From Bradyrhizobium liaoningense (lineage in GTDB: Bacteria; Pseudomonadota; Alphaproteobacteria; Rhizobiales; Xanthobacteraceae): a stretch of DNA of 64,000 bases. Positions within the stretch are counted from its first letter, which is position 1. Every line of letters starts with the position of its first letter. The stretch is from assembly GCF_018130825.1 (NCBI RefSeq), contig NZ_JAFCJS010000008.1:124001-188000 (forward strand), given 5' to 3'. The position numbers and the translations under genes are program-made. Under the pieces are notes generated by a model. It saw only the letters and a list, made by a program, of their open reading frames with translations. It was not told the DNA's origin and did no database searches. This document shows, in pieces, positions 43,338 through 51,800 of the stretch.

Positions 43338-45104
43338 ATGGATGTGCCTGGACCAGAGCGCAGGCTCGCCGCGGTCCTCGCGGCTGACATGGTCGGCTTT
43401 AGTCGGCTGATGGAGGTCGACGAGGGTGGCACCCTCGCGCGCCTCAAGACCCACCGGATCGAGCTCATCGATCCGGCGATTGCCAAAAATCACGGCCGCA
43501 TCATCAAGACGACGGGCGACGGCCTGCTCGTCGAATTCCATAGCGTCGTCGACGCAGTGTTGTGCGCTGCTGAAATTCAGAGCCGGATGGGGCGCCGCAA
43601 CGCCGATGTCCCGCCGCCGCGATGGATACAATTCCGCATCGGTATCAATCTGGGCGACGTGATCGTCGATCAGAACGACATTTTCGGCGACGGCGTCAAC
43701 GTCGCGGCACGGTTGGAGGCCCTGGCCGAGCCTGGAGGCATCTGCATCTCCAGCGCGGTGCGCGACCAACTGGGCGAGCGCCTCGATGGTGTCGCATTCG
43801 AGGACATCGGCGAGCAGAACGTCAAGAACATCGTGCGCGCCATCCGCGTCTACCGGATTCGATTGGAGGACGGGCCGGCAAGTGCGCCGGTCGGCACGAC
43901 GGCCGCTGCAAAGGCGACTGGCAAGTCGAAGAAGCCGTCAATCGCGGTGCTGCCCTTCGCCAACATGAGCGGCGATCCGGAACAGGAGTTCTTCGCGGAC
44001 GGTTTGACCGAGGACATCATTACGGAGCTTTCACGCTTCCACGACCTGCTGGTGATCTCGCGCAACTCGACCTTCGTGTACAAGGGAAAGTCGGTCAAGG
44101 TGCAGGATGTCGGCCGCGAATTCGGTGTCGACTACGTCATCGAGGGAAGCGTGCGAAAGGCCGGGGGGCGCGTCCGCGTCACCGTGCAGCTGATCGATGC
44201 GGAGACGGATCGACATATTTGGGCCGAGCGCTATGACGGCGAGCTCAAGGACATCTTCGCGATCCAGGACGAGATGACCCGGGCGATTGTCGCCACGTTG
44301 CCCGGCCGTGTCGAGGCGGCGACGCACGATCGGGCGAACCGCAAGCCGACGGACAACATGGCCGCCTATGAATGCGTGCTGGCCGCGAAGACCTTGCACC
44401 ATCGCTCCAATCGCGAAGACAATGCGCGGGCGCAGCTTCTGCTCGACCGGGCGCTCGAACTCGACGGCAACTATGCTCACGCACACGCGTGGAAGGCGTG
44501 CGTCCTGGGCCAGACCTGGGTCTATAACTGGTGTGCGGATCGCGACGCCACCTTCCAGCAGGTGGCTTCAGAGCTGGAAACCGCGCTGGGCCTCGACGAC
44601 AATGACAGCGACGTGCACCGCATCCTCGCGGCACTCAATCTGAATCGCGACGACCATGATAAAGCCACTTACCACCAGGAGCGTGCGCTCGCGCTCAACC
44701 CGAACTATGACCTCGTGGTAGTGCAGCAGGGCGAGCTTCTGACCTGGCTGGGAAGGCCGGAGGAGGGCATCGACTGGATCAAGAAGGCGATGCGGCTCAA
44801 CCCGTATCATCCGGAACGCTTCTGGAGCCATCTCGGGCGCGCCTATTACTGTGCCGAGAAATACGCCGAAGCCGCCGAAGCCTTCTCGAGGATCTCACGC
44901 CCCGATCACACCCATCATGCATTCCTTGCCGGGATCTTCGCGCAGATGGGCAATGCAGTGGCTGCGGGCGCGCACGCGGCTGAAGTGCTCAAGCGTGAGC
45001 CGGCATTTTCCGTGGCCAATCATCTTTCCACCCAGCATTACAAGCGGCAGGTCGATCGTCAGCGCTATGAGGCAGGCCTTCTCCGGGCAGGCCTGCCGGC
45101 CTGA
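43338..45104 (+). CDS. Class III adenylate/guanylate cyclase with FlgO/TolB-N-like and TPR domains
   Basis: The product is 588 residues. The cyclase domain (about 10-175) has LAADMVGFSRLMEVDEGG with the first metal-binding Asp, IIKTTGDGLLVEF with Lys and the second Asp, and GDGVNVAARLE with the transition-state Asn and Arg, so it should be active. From about 205 comes a domain of the FlgO/TolB-N type (SIAVLPFANMSGDPEQEFFA; LTEDIITELSRFHDLLVISR). TPR repeats fill the C-terminus. There is no membrane span. This architecture is abundant in Bradyrhizobium. A DUF1801 gene follows 8 bp later. Confidence 0.92.
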   Translation: MDVPGPERRLAAVLAADMVGFSRLMEVDEGGTLARLKTHRIELIDPAIAKNHGRIIKTTGDGLLVEFHSVVDAVLCAAEIQSRMGRRNADVPPPRWIQFRIGINLGDVIVDQNDIFGDGVNVAARLEALAEPGGICISSAVRDQLGERLDGVAFEDIGEQNVKNIVRAIRVYRIRLEDGPASAPVGTTAAAKATGKSKKPSIAVLPFANMSGDPEQEFFADGLTEDIITELSRFHDLLVISRNSTFVYKGKSVKVQDVGREFGVDYVIEGSVRKAGGRVRVTVQLIDAETDRHIWAERYDGELKDIFAIQDEMTRAIVATLPGRVEAATHDRANRKPTDNMAAYECVLAAKTLHHRSNREDNARAQLLLDRALELDGNYAHAHAWKACVLGQTWVYNWCADRDATFQQVASELETALGLDDNDSDVHRILAALNLNRDDHDKATYHQERALALNPNYDLVVVQQGELLTWLGRPEEGIDWIKKAMRLNPYHPERFWSHLGRAYYCAEKYAEAAEAFSRISRPDHTHHAFLAGIFAQMGNAVAAGAHAAEVLKREPAFSVANHLSTQHYKRQVDRQRYEAGLLRAGLPA

Positions 45105-45112
45105 TCTGGCAC

Positions 45113-45577
45113 ATGGCGGAGACCGATCGCCGATCCATCGAGAGTGAGACTGTGACCGGGCCGATAGTGCCGCGTGAGGTGAGCCGGGCCTTCGACGCCT
45201 TTCCGGCGTCGATGCGCAAGCGGCTCCTTCAGGTGCGCGATCTGATCTTTGCGACCGCCGCGAAGCATGAGGAGGTCGGCCGGCTCAGCGAAACCCTGAA
45301 ATGGGGCGAGCCGGCCTATCTGACCGAAGAGACGGGCAGTGGCTCAACGATCAGGCTCGGGCGCCTGAAGGATTCCGATCACGCCGCCATTCTGTTCAAC
45401 TGCAAGACGACGCTGGTCGACACCTTTCGCGAGCGCTTTCCAGATCAGTTCGAGTATCGGCAGACCAGGGCATTGCTGCTGCCGGTGGCGGGCAAACTGC
45501 CGAAGCGGGAGCTCGCCGTCTGCCTGTCGCTGGCGCTGACCTATCATCTGGATCGGCGGGGCAGGAAAGCGAGATAG
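45113..45577 (+). CDS. DUF1801 family protein
   Basis: A 154-residue product with VSRAFDAFPASMRKRLLQVR, LSETLKWGEPAYLTEETGSG and AILFNCKTTLVDTFRERFP, which match the YdhG-like DUF1801 fold. Function unknown; possibly a small-molecule or iron-related binding protein. It is in the cyclase operon and ends before a dyad repeat. Confidence 0.82.
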   Translation: MAETDRRSIESETVTGPIVPREVSRAFDAFPASMRKRLLQVRDLIFATAAKHEEVGRLSETLKWGEPAYLTEETGSGSTIRLGRLKDSDHAAILFNCKTTLVDTFRERFPDQFEYRQTRALLLPVAGKLPKRELAVCLSLALTYHLDRRGRKAR

Positions 45578-45586
45578 GCTGCACTT

Positions 45587-45672
45587 GTAGCCCGGATGGA
45601 GCGCAGCGAAATCCGGGGTCTCGCGCAGCACGCGCCGCTTTCCCGGATTACGCTTCGCTCCATCCGGGCTAC
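45587..45672. repeat. GTAGCCCGGATGGAGCG dyad repeat
   Basis: GTAGCCCGGATGGAGCG at the left and CGCTCCATCCGGGCTAC at the right are perfect reverse complements (17 bp). The interior has AATCCGGG and CCCGGATT. A well-known type of proteobacterial extragenic element; it fills the gap between convergent genes. Confidence 0.85.
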
Positions 45673-45704
45673 GAGACTGATTTCTTGGAAATAGTAAGGG
45701 CTTA

Positions 45705-47321
45705 TTAGCGTAGCGCTGCCGTCCGCATCACGAACGACGTCGTCTCGAGCTTCGCGGTCGCGCTGCCCGAGAAGCTGTCGCAAGACAGGCCCGGCATCGG
45801 ATCGTCGGTGAAGCCCATCGCGATCACCGTCTGCGGCTTGACGAAATAGCCGCGCAGCGCCGCCGTATCGAGCTCGCCCATCAGCGTGACCGACATCGCA
45901 CGGCTGGCGCTCGGCGACAGCATCACGATCTTGAGCCAGATGCTCTCGTTCCTGGCCGCGGACAGGCGGGTCGCGGTCGCGACCATGCCGTCGACGCTCT
46001 TGCCGACCACACTGTTGATCTCGGTGGCGGGTGCCGCGCCGCGCGCGCCGGGACGGGCAGAGCGCGGGATCGGCGCGGAGGCGGCGACCACGTTGCTGCG
46101 GTCGACCGGAGAGGCGGCAGGTGCGTAGGCCAGCGCCTGAAGCGTTGCGCTGGATACGCTCGCGGTTGGCTGCGGATCGCTCGCTGAGGCAAGCGCCTGG
46201 CGAGCCTTCAGCGCCGCGACCTGCGCCGGCGTCGCCTGCTGCGGCGTGGCGGGGGTATCCCAGAAGCCGCGGGCATTGATGATGTCGGCCGGGGTCTCCG
46301 GCTTGGCCTCGGCAGATTTGGCGGCGGGCTTGTCAGGTGCGGGCTTCGGCTTGGGCGACGCGACGAGCTGCGCATCGGCCGAGGCGAGCTGGAGGGTGGC
46401 GGCGACCTGCGGCTTGGCGCGCGGCGTCGGCACCGGATCGGCCGGCTTGGCTGCGGCGGCGACCACCGTCGCGGCGGAGGGCTTGGCGGCCGGGGCCGGC
46501 GCGCCCTCGTCATCCTCGTCGTTGCTGGCGGCGGCCGGCGCCGACTTGCTCTTGAACAGGGCGGCGAAGAAGTTCGGCTTGCTGCCGGAATCGTCACCGT
46601 TGCCGCGGCGCTCGATCTCGGCCTTGGCGAGCTCATAGCCCTTCAGCGGCGTGCCGTCGGTCGGCAGATGCACCGTCTTTCCGTCCGGGAAGACGCGGGC
46701 GAGCTGGTCATGCGTCATGCGCGGCCAGTGCCGGATGCTGCCGGTGTCCAGATGCACGAAGGGCGAGCCGGAGGTCGGGTAGAAGCCGACGCCGCCGCGC
46801 TGCAGGCGCAGGCCGGCGAAGCGGATCTGCTCCAGCGCCACGCCCGGAATGTAGAAGTCCATCGCATGCCCCAGCATGTGCTGGCTGAAGCGCGCCACGC
46901 CGGAGGAGCGGCGGCGGAGCATGGCGTTGGTGGCGGGGGAGCGGTAGGAGGAGATGATCTGGATCGGCTGCTTGCCGTCGACGTCGCGATAGACTTCCCA
47001 GAGGATGTCGAAGAGGCGACGGTCCATGACCGTCTCGTCCTGGGTGCGCCAGTCGCGCAGGAAGTGGTTGAGCTGCTTCAGCGCGGCTTCGTCGTAGCGC
47101 CCGTCGCGCTTGAAGGTGACGGTGAGGTCCTCGCCGGAATGGGTGTGGTGGAAGGAGAGGGTCTTGGTCTCGTTCAGCGCGGCCGCGTTATGCACCGAAC
47201 CTGCGGCGGCAAGCAGCAGCGCGGCAGCGAGGCCGATCCGGGATCCGGCCTTCACTCCCGCATGGGACAACGACAGCACAGCGTATTGGCGTGCAAGACC
47301 AGTCAGCACGTATGAGCCCAC
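45705..47321 (-). CDS. DUF882 (MepK-like, M15-type) peptidoglycan endopeptidase with Pro/Ala-rich tail
   Basis: The product is 538 residues. A membrane/signal segment at about 28-48 is followed by the catalytic domain (about 50-220) with QIISSYRSPATNAMLRRRSS, the zinc motif SQHMLGHAMDFYIPG (SxHxxGxAxD) and FVHLDTGSIRHWP. Family members such as E. coli MepK cut the 3-3 cross-links made by L,D-transpeptidases. The long tail is Ala/Pro/Lys-rich with a small folded part at the C-terminus. It lies directly downstream of an L,D-transpeptidase gene on the same strand, as in E. coli ldtD-mepK. Confidence 0.85.
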   Translation of the reverse strand: MGSYVLTGLARQYAVLSLSHAGVKAGSRIGLAAALLLAAAGSVHNAAALNETKTLSFHHTHSGEDLTVTFKRDGRYDEAALKQLNHFLRDWRTQDETVMDRRLFDILWEVYRDVDGKQPIQIISSYRSPATNAMLRRRSSGVARFSQHMLGHAMDFYIPGVALEQIRFAGLRLQRGGVGFYPTSGSPFVHLDTGSIRHWPRMTHDQLARVFPDGKTVHLPTDGTPLKGYELAKAEIERRGNGDDSGSKPNFFAALFKSKSAPAAASNDEDDEGAPAPAAKPSAATVVAAAAKPADPVPTPRAKPQVAATLQLASADAQLVASPKPKPAPDKPAAKSAEAKPETPADIINARGFWDTPATPQQATPAQVAALKARQALASASDPQPTASVSSATLQALAYAPAASPVDRSNVVAASAPIPRSARPGARGAAPATEINSVVGKSVDGMVATATRLSAARNESIWLKIVMLSPSASRAMSVTLMGELDTAALRGYFVKPQTVIAMGFTDDPMPGLSCDSFSGSATAKLETTSFVMRTAALR

Positions 47322-47593
47322 CCAGTCGACGAGCGTTCAAATGGACTCTCCCGCCAACCCCGTTAGCGCGCGAAAGAGGGTGAACGCTTTCTTAAAGCAA
47401 GAAGGTTAATTCGAGGTTGACCTTCCCGCCCCCAAACCAAGTCAGTGTACGGACCTAAACGGTTGACTGTGGCAAAAAAACGCCCGCTGCCTGAGGGCAG
47501 GTCGGAGGATGGTTAACGTTAAGCGCCCCCATCCTGGGGATGCGGGCGCTGATTTCATTGAAGAATTTCAGGAAATGAGGCGCCGGGCAGGCC

Positions 47594-49828
47594 TCAGCGG
47601 GTAAACACCCGCTGCGGCCGGCGGCCGACTGGAGCCGGCGGCGGGGTCGGGGCCCCGAACAGCCGCTCGAAGAAGTTCGGACCCGAAGAGCCGAAGCCGC
47701 CGCCATTGTTGGCCACCGCCACGCCCGAGGGCAGGGTGGTCGCCGGGCGCGAATAGCTCGGCTGCGAGTGCGCGACGATATTCTCGAGGTCCTTGCCGCG
47801 GCCGTTCTTCAGGATGTTGAGCATGGTCGCATCGCGGCCATAGACGTCCTTGCGGAATTGCAGCTTGCCGGCGTCGTCCACGAACGCGGTCTGATAGGTG
47901 ATGTTGACCGGGATCGGGGTGGGGAATTTCAGGTCGATCTCGCTCTTGCCGTACATGCTGCGCACGCGCTCGGGCGTGTACTTCTCGTTCGGCATGGCGA
48001 TGTTGAGCAGCACGGAGGCGTACTGATCCGGATACTGCACGCGCATGCAGCCATGGCTGAAGGCGCGATCATCCCTGGCGAACAGATTCTTGTCCGGCGT
48101 ATCGTGCTGATAGACCAGAAACTTGTTCGGGAAGTTGAAGCGGATGCGGCCGAGCGCGTTAGCTTCACCCGGCGGCTGCGAGATGTGCACCGAGCCGTCG
48201 CGGTTCTGCTCGAGCTTGAGGCCCATGCGCTGGAGCACGGTCGGGTCCTGCTGAAGCGCCGGCAGATATTCGTTGTAGACGATCGACGGCGGCACGTTCC
48301 AGGTCGGGTTGACCGTGATGTACTTCATCGTCTCGGTCAGCAGCGGGGTGGCGTGCTGGCCGGGCTTGCCGGTGACGACGCGGGTGGTCCAGACCTGCTG
48401 GCCGCGCTGCATCACCTTCAGCGTGTAGTCGGGAATGTTCAGGATGACATAGGCATCGCCCAGCGCGGGGACGCCGAGGTCGCGCGGCAGCCAGCGCCAG
48501 CGCTCCATGTTCACCAGCACGGTGTCGATCTGCTTGTCGCGCTTGGGCGTGTTGAGCGCCTTGACCGTCTTGTCGTCGAGGATGCCGGTCGGCTTCATCT
48601 CGACGCCGCTCTGGAATTTGCGCACGGCTTCGGCGACCGCAGCGTCATAGCGGGTGTCGCTGGCGTTCTCGGTGATGCCGAGCTTGGCGCGGAGCTGCGG
48701 CACGCGCGGATCGTCCACGACGATCTCAGCCTGCTTCTTGCCGGCCGGGGTGTATTTCAGCGCCGGACCGTCGGCGATCTCGATCACCGGGCCGCTGCCC
48801 TGGCCGCGCAGCTCCGCGAGCTTGGCCTTCAGCTCCTTGTAGAGCTTGTGCGGCGGGTTGTAGCTGTCGAGCGCCGCGGAGGCGTCCGTCGCGGTCGTGA
48901 CCTTGGCGAGCACCTCGCCCGGATCGACCGGATGCTCGGGATAGAGGATATCGCCGCTGACCTGCGACCAGTGCATGCGGCCGCTCTGCGCCTGGCGCGC
49001 ATAGTCGAACATGCTGGCGGTCAGCTTCAACTCGGCGTCGGCGAGTGCGTCGGGCGTCGTGGCGGCGGCGAAATCCGGCACCGGATAGTCGGCGGCATTG
49101 AGACCGTCGGAGGCGGCATCCTTGAGCCGCGCGATCACGCCCTTGGCCGCAGCGGTCAGGCTGCCGCCTTGCGTCCACACCGGCGCGAAGTCGCGCGCGC
49201 CGTAGAACTTCTCGATCGCCGCACGCTCGTTCTTGCGGTCGAAATGGCGCGAGGTCTTGGCGCCGATGATGTCCTTGAGCTTGTCCGCGACCGGCTGGTC
49301 GGCGGCGGGAACGGTGCTGGCGGCCTTGACCGGCTCGGCGGCCGGAGCCGCCGCAGCGGCAGGCGCCGCGGGCGCGGCCGGCGGGGCGGTCGCGGTGTCA
49401 GACTTCGCAGTGTCAGCCTTGGCAGGCTCTGTCGTCGCGGGCTCGGTCTTCGCAGGTTCGGTCTTCGCGGTCTCGCTCTTCGGCGCCTCGGGCGCGGGCG
49501 TGGTGGCGACGTCGGACGGCTTGGTCTCGACCTTGTCCGGCGCGGGCGCGGCGTCGGCCTTGACGGGCTCCTTGACAGTTTCCTTGGCGGTTTCCTTCGC
49601 CGGATCCTGCACCGTGGCGGTGGTGTCGAGCTTGATGTCGGAAGCGGTCGGGGGCGGGACGTTGGCGGGCTCAGGGCGCGGGATGGCGGCTTCGATCGCG
49701 AGCTCGGCAGCGCTGCTGCGCGTCTGATCCTGCGCCAGCGCCGAGCCGGCCGACACCGTGAGGAAGGTTGCCGCGACCGTCATCAAGACACGGTCAAAGC
49801 CTGCACGGTGGTTCAAACAGTCACGCAT
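47594..49828 (-). CDS. L,D-transpeptidase of the YcbB/LdtD type
   Basis: The product is 744 residues. A signal peptide (VLMTVAATFLTVSAGSALAQ) is followed by about 150 residues of Glu/Pro/Thr/Ala repeats (KTEPAKTEPATTEPAKAD). A scaffold domain (FYGARDFAPVWTQGGSLTAA), a peptidoglycan-binding helix set (AVRKFQSGVEMKPTGILDDK) and the YkuD catalytic domain with SHGCMRV (His592, Cys594) follow. It forms 3-3 cross-links in peptidoglycan. The spacer lets the enzyme reach into the wall. It is encoded upstream of the DUF882 endopeptidase, 272 bp away. Confidence 0.92.
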   Translation of the reverse strand: MRDCLNHRAGFDRVLMTVAATFLTVSAGSALAQDQTRSSAAELAIEAAIPRPEPANVPPPTASDIKLDTTATVQDPAKETAKETVKEPVKADAAPAPDKVETKPSDVATTPAPEAPKSETAKTEPAKTEPATTEPAKADTAKSDTATAPPAAPAAPAAAAAPAAEPVKAASTVPAADQPVADKLKDIIGAKTSRHFDRKNERAAIEKFYGARDFAPVWTQGGSLTAAAKGVIARLKDAASDGLNAADYPVPDFAAATTPDALADAELKLTASMFDYARQAQSGRMHWSQVSGDILYPEHPVDPGEVLAKVTTATDASAALDSYNPPHKLYKELKAKLAELRGQGSGPVIEIADGPALKYTPAGKKQAEIVVDDPRVPQLRAKLGITENASDTRYDAAVAEAVRKFQSGVEMKPTGILDDKTVKALNTPKRDKQIDTVLVNMERWRWLPRDLGVPALGDAYVILNIPDYTLKVMQRGQQVWTTRVVTGKPGQHATPLLTETMKYITVNPTWNVPPSIVYNEYLPALQQDPTVLQRMGLKLEQNRDGSVHISQPPGEANALGRIRFNFPNKFLVYQHDTPDKNLFARDDRAFSHGCMRVQYPDQYASVLLNIAMPNEKYTPERVRSMYGKSEIDLKFPTPIPVNITYQTAFVDDAGKLQFRKDVYGRDATMLNILKNGRGKDLENIVAHSQPSYSRPATTLPSGVAVANNGGGFGSSGPNFFERLFGAPTPPPAPVGRRPQRVFTR

Positions 49829-50176
49829 TGTGTCACACCCCTCGGGTGAACTGCCCCTGATGGAACAGCTTCGTTATCGCCTAATTGAGCTTCGGCTAAT
49901 CGCGCCGGCCTCTCGAAAGTCGCACGCCTGCACGCAACGATTCCCTACGCCAGACGATATACAGGCCCCGATTTTGCAGCCAGCGCTACCCGGGACAACT
50001 CACGACAAACTGACTTCATGGGAGCCTCTTGGCAACGGATTGTGCGCTTGCCGCACGCGCTTTTCCCTCTGTCTGTCACTTCCAAGTCACGGTTCAAGTC
50101 GCAGCCGAATTTTGTCGTCATGCGAACGGCTTACGGCCGCTTCCCAGCCTCGCGCGAACCTGCGTTCGCATCAGGC
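49829..50176. other. 348-bp region upstream of the L,D-transpeptidase gene
   Basis: Promoter and leader of the transpeptidase gene and 3' end of the regulator gene. A weak hairpin GCGAAC ctgc GTTCGC is near 50152-50167. Open frames on the plus strand are Ser/Arg/Pro-rich shadows. No other feature seen. Confidence 0.45.
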
Positions 50177-51673
50177 TCAGTGCGTCTCCTCGCCGCTTTT
50201 CCCGCCATGGCCGGGAACCCCGGCTTCGTCGAGTTTCCGGTAGAGCGTGGACCGGCCGATTTTGAGGCGGCGGGCGACTTCCGACATCTGTCCGCGATAG
50301 TGCGAGATCGCGAAACGGATGATCTCGTTCTCCATGTCCTCTAGCGGGCGGACGTCGCCGGTCGGCGTCAGCATCGACAGGTTTCCCGCCAGGGGAAGCG
50401 GTGCGATTGGTATTTCGCTACCCGACACCAACGAAGGCGCCGCGATCGGCTCCAGCATCAACGGTGCGGTCGGAATGTCGGTCGCCGGATGCGGCTGGGC
50501 GGCGAGCAGGGCGAAGTCAGCGAGGCCAAGCTGGTCGCCGTCGCTCATCACCACGGCGCGGTAGACCGCGTTCTCGAGCTGGCGGATGTTGCCGGGCCAG
50601 TCGAGCTGGGCGAGGTGCGCCATGGCCTCGCCGCTGATGCCGGCGATGGGGCGGTTCTCCTCGGCGGCAAAGCGCGCGAGGAAGTGCCGCAGCAGATGCG
50701 GGATGTCCTCGCGCCGGGCGCGGAGCGAGGGGATCGTCAGCGGCAGCACATGGAGGCGATAGAACAGGTCTTCGCGGAAGTGGCCCTGCTTCACCCGCTC
50801 CAGCAGCTTGCGGTTGGTCGCCGAGACAATGCGGACGTCGACCTTGACGGGCTTGCGGCCGCCGACCGCCTCGACCGCGCCTTCCTGCAGCGCGCGCAGC
50901 AGCTTGACCTGCGCGGTCAGCGGCAGCTCGCTGACCTCGTCCAGGAACAGCGTGCCGCCATGGGCCTCGACGAACTTGCCGGTGTGGCGTTCGGTGGCGC
51001 CGGTGAAGGCACCCTTCTCGTGGCCGAACAGGATCGACTCGACGAGATTGTCGGGGATCGCGCCGCAATTGACCGCGACGAAGGGCTTTGCCTTGCGCTC
51101 GCCGCTGCCATGGATGGCGCGCGCGAACATCTCCTTGCCGACGCCGGACTCGCCCTCGATCAGCACGGGGATCGAGGAATTCGCCGCCTTCTGCGCGGCG
51201 CGCATGACGGGTGCCATCGCCTCGGCGCGGGTGATGATGTCGGAGAAGGTCAGCCGTCCTTCGCGGCTGTGGCGGATGCGCTGCAATTCGCCTTTGAGCG
51301 CGGAGGTGTTGAGCGCGTTGCGCAAGCTGACCTGGAGCCGCTCCATGCCGACCGGCTTGACCACGAAATCGGCGGCGCCTGCGCGCATCGCCGAGATCAC
51401 GTTGTCGATGCCGCCATGGGCGGTCTGCACGATGACCGGTACGGAGAGGCCCGCTTCGCGGATTTTCGCCAGCACTCCCATGCCGTCGAGGCCGGGCATC
51501 ACGAGATCGAGGATGACGCCGTCGATGGCAGGTGCGTCGGGGGCGGTGAGCGCGGCGATCGCGGCGTCGCCGGACTCCACGACGACCGTTTCATAGCCGC
51601 ATTTCTGCACCATGTTCTCGACCAGCCGGCGGGCTACAGCGTCGTCGTCGGCGATCAAAATACTGGCAGCCAT
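50177..51673 (-). CDS. Sigma-54-dependent response regulator (NtrC family)
   Basis: The product is 498 residues. The receiver domain (1-120) has phospho-acceptor Asp56 (GVILDLVMPGLDG) and the conserved Lys in FVVKPVG. The AAA+ domain has Walker A GESGVGKE, the sigma-54 contact loop GAFTGATERH and GTLFLDEVSELP. A Fis-type helix-turn-helix ends the protein (MSEVARRLKIGRSTLYRKLD). No histidine kinase is adjacent, so the partner is unknown. A CtrA-type site lies 60 bp upstream. The transpeptidase downstream on the same strand is a possible target. Confidence 0.93.
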   Translation of the reverse strand: MAASILIADDDAVARRLVENMVQKCGYETVVVESGDAAIAALTAPDAPAIDGVILDLVMPGLDGMGVLAKIREAGLSVPVIVQTAHGGIDNVISAMRAGAADFVVKPVGMERLQVSLRNALNTSALKGELQRIRHSREGRLTFSDIITRAEAMAPVMRAAQKAANSSIPVLIEGESGVGKEMFARAIHGSGERKAKPFVAVNCGAIPDNLVESILFGHEKGAFTGATERHTGKFVEAHGGTLFLDEVSELPLTAQVKLLRALQEGAVEAVGGRKPVKVDVRIVSATNRKLLERVKQGHFREDLFYRLHVLPLTIPSLRARREDIPHLLRHFLARFAAEENRPIAGISGEAMAHLAQLDWPGNIRQLENAVYRAVVMSDGDQLGLADFALLAAQPHPATDIPTAPLMLEPIAAPSLVSGSEIPIAPLPLAGNLSMLTPTGDVRPLEDMENEIIRFAISHYRGQMSEVARRLKIGRSTLYRKLDEAGVPGHGGKSGEETH

Positions 51674-51732
51674 GGTGTTCCCCGCACGCTACAACTATCT
51701 GTCTCGAATCGGGGCACTCTGGCCGAAGCCGA

Positions 51733-51747
51733 TTAACGCACTCTTAA
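51733..51747. promoter_or_regulatory. Candidate CtrA binding site (TTAA-N7-TTAA)
   Basis: TTAA CGCACTC TTAA, a perfect match, stands in the 127-bp gap between the divergent regulator and oligopeptidase genes, 60 bp and 54 bp from their start codons. It could serve either or both. Confidence 0.55.
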
Positions 51748-51800
51748 ACCTTGATGCCCCCGCCCGCCGTCGCGATTGTTGAACACAGGTTTCCCACACA

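Noticed and set aside
47768-49849. 693-codon plus-strand frame opposite the L,D-transpeptidase
   Set aside because: The minus-strand gene has signal peptide, scaffold and SHGCMRV motif; the opposite frame is His/Arg/Val shadow sequence.
49838-50300. Plus-strand frames in the gap before the L,D-transpeptidase gene
   Set aside because: Ser/Arg/Pro-rich composition, no ribosome site, overlap with the regulator gene.
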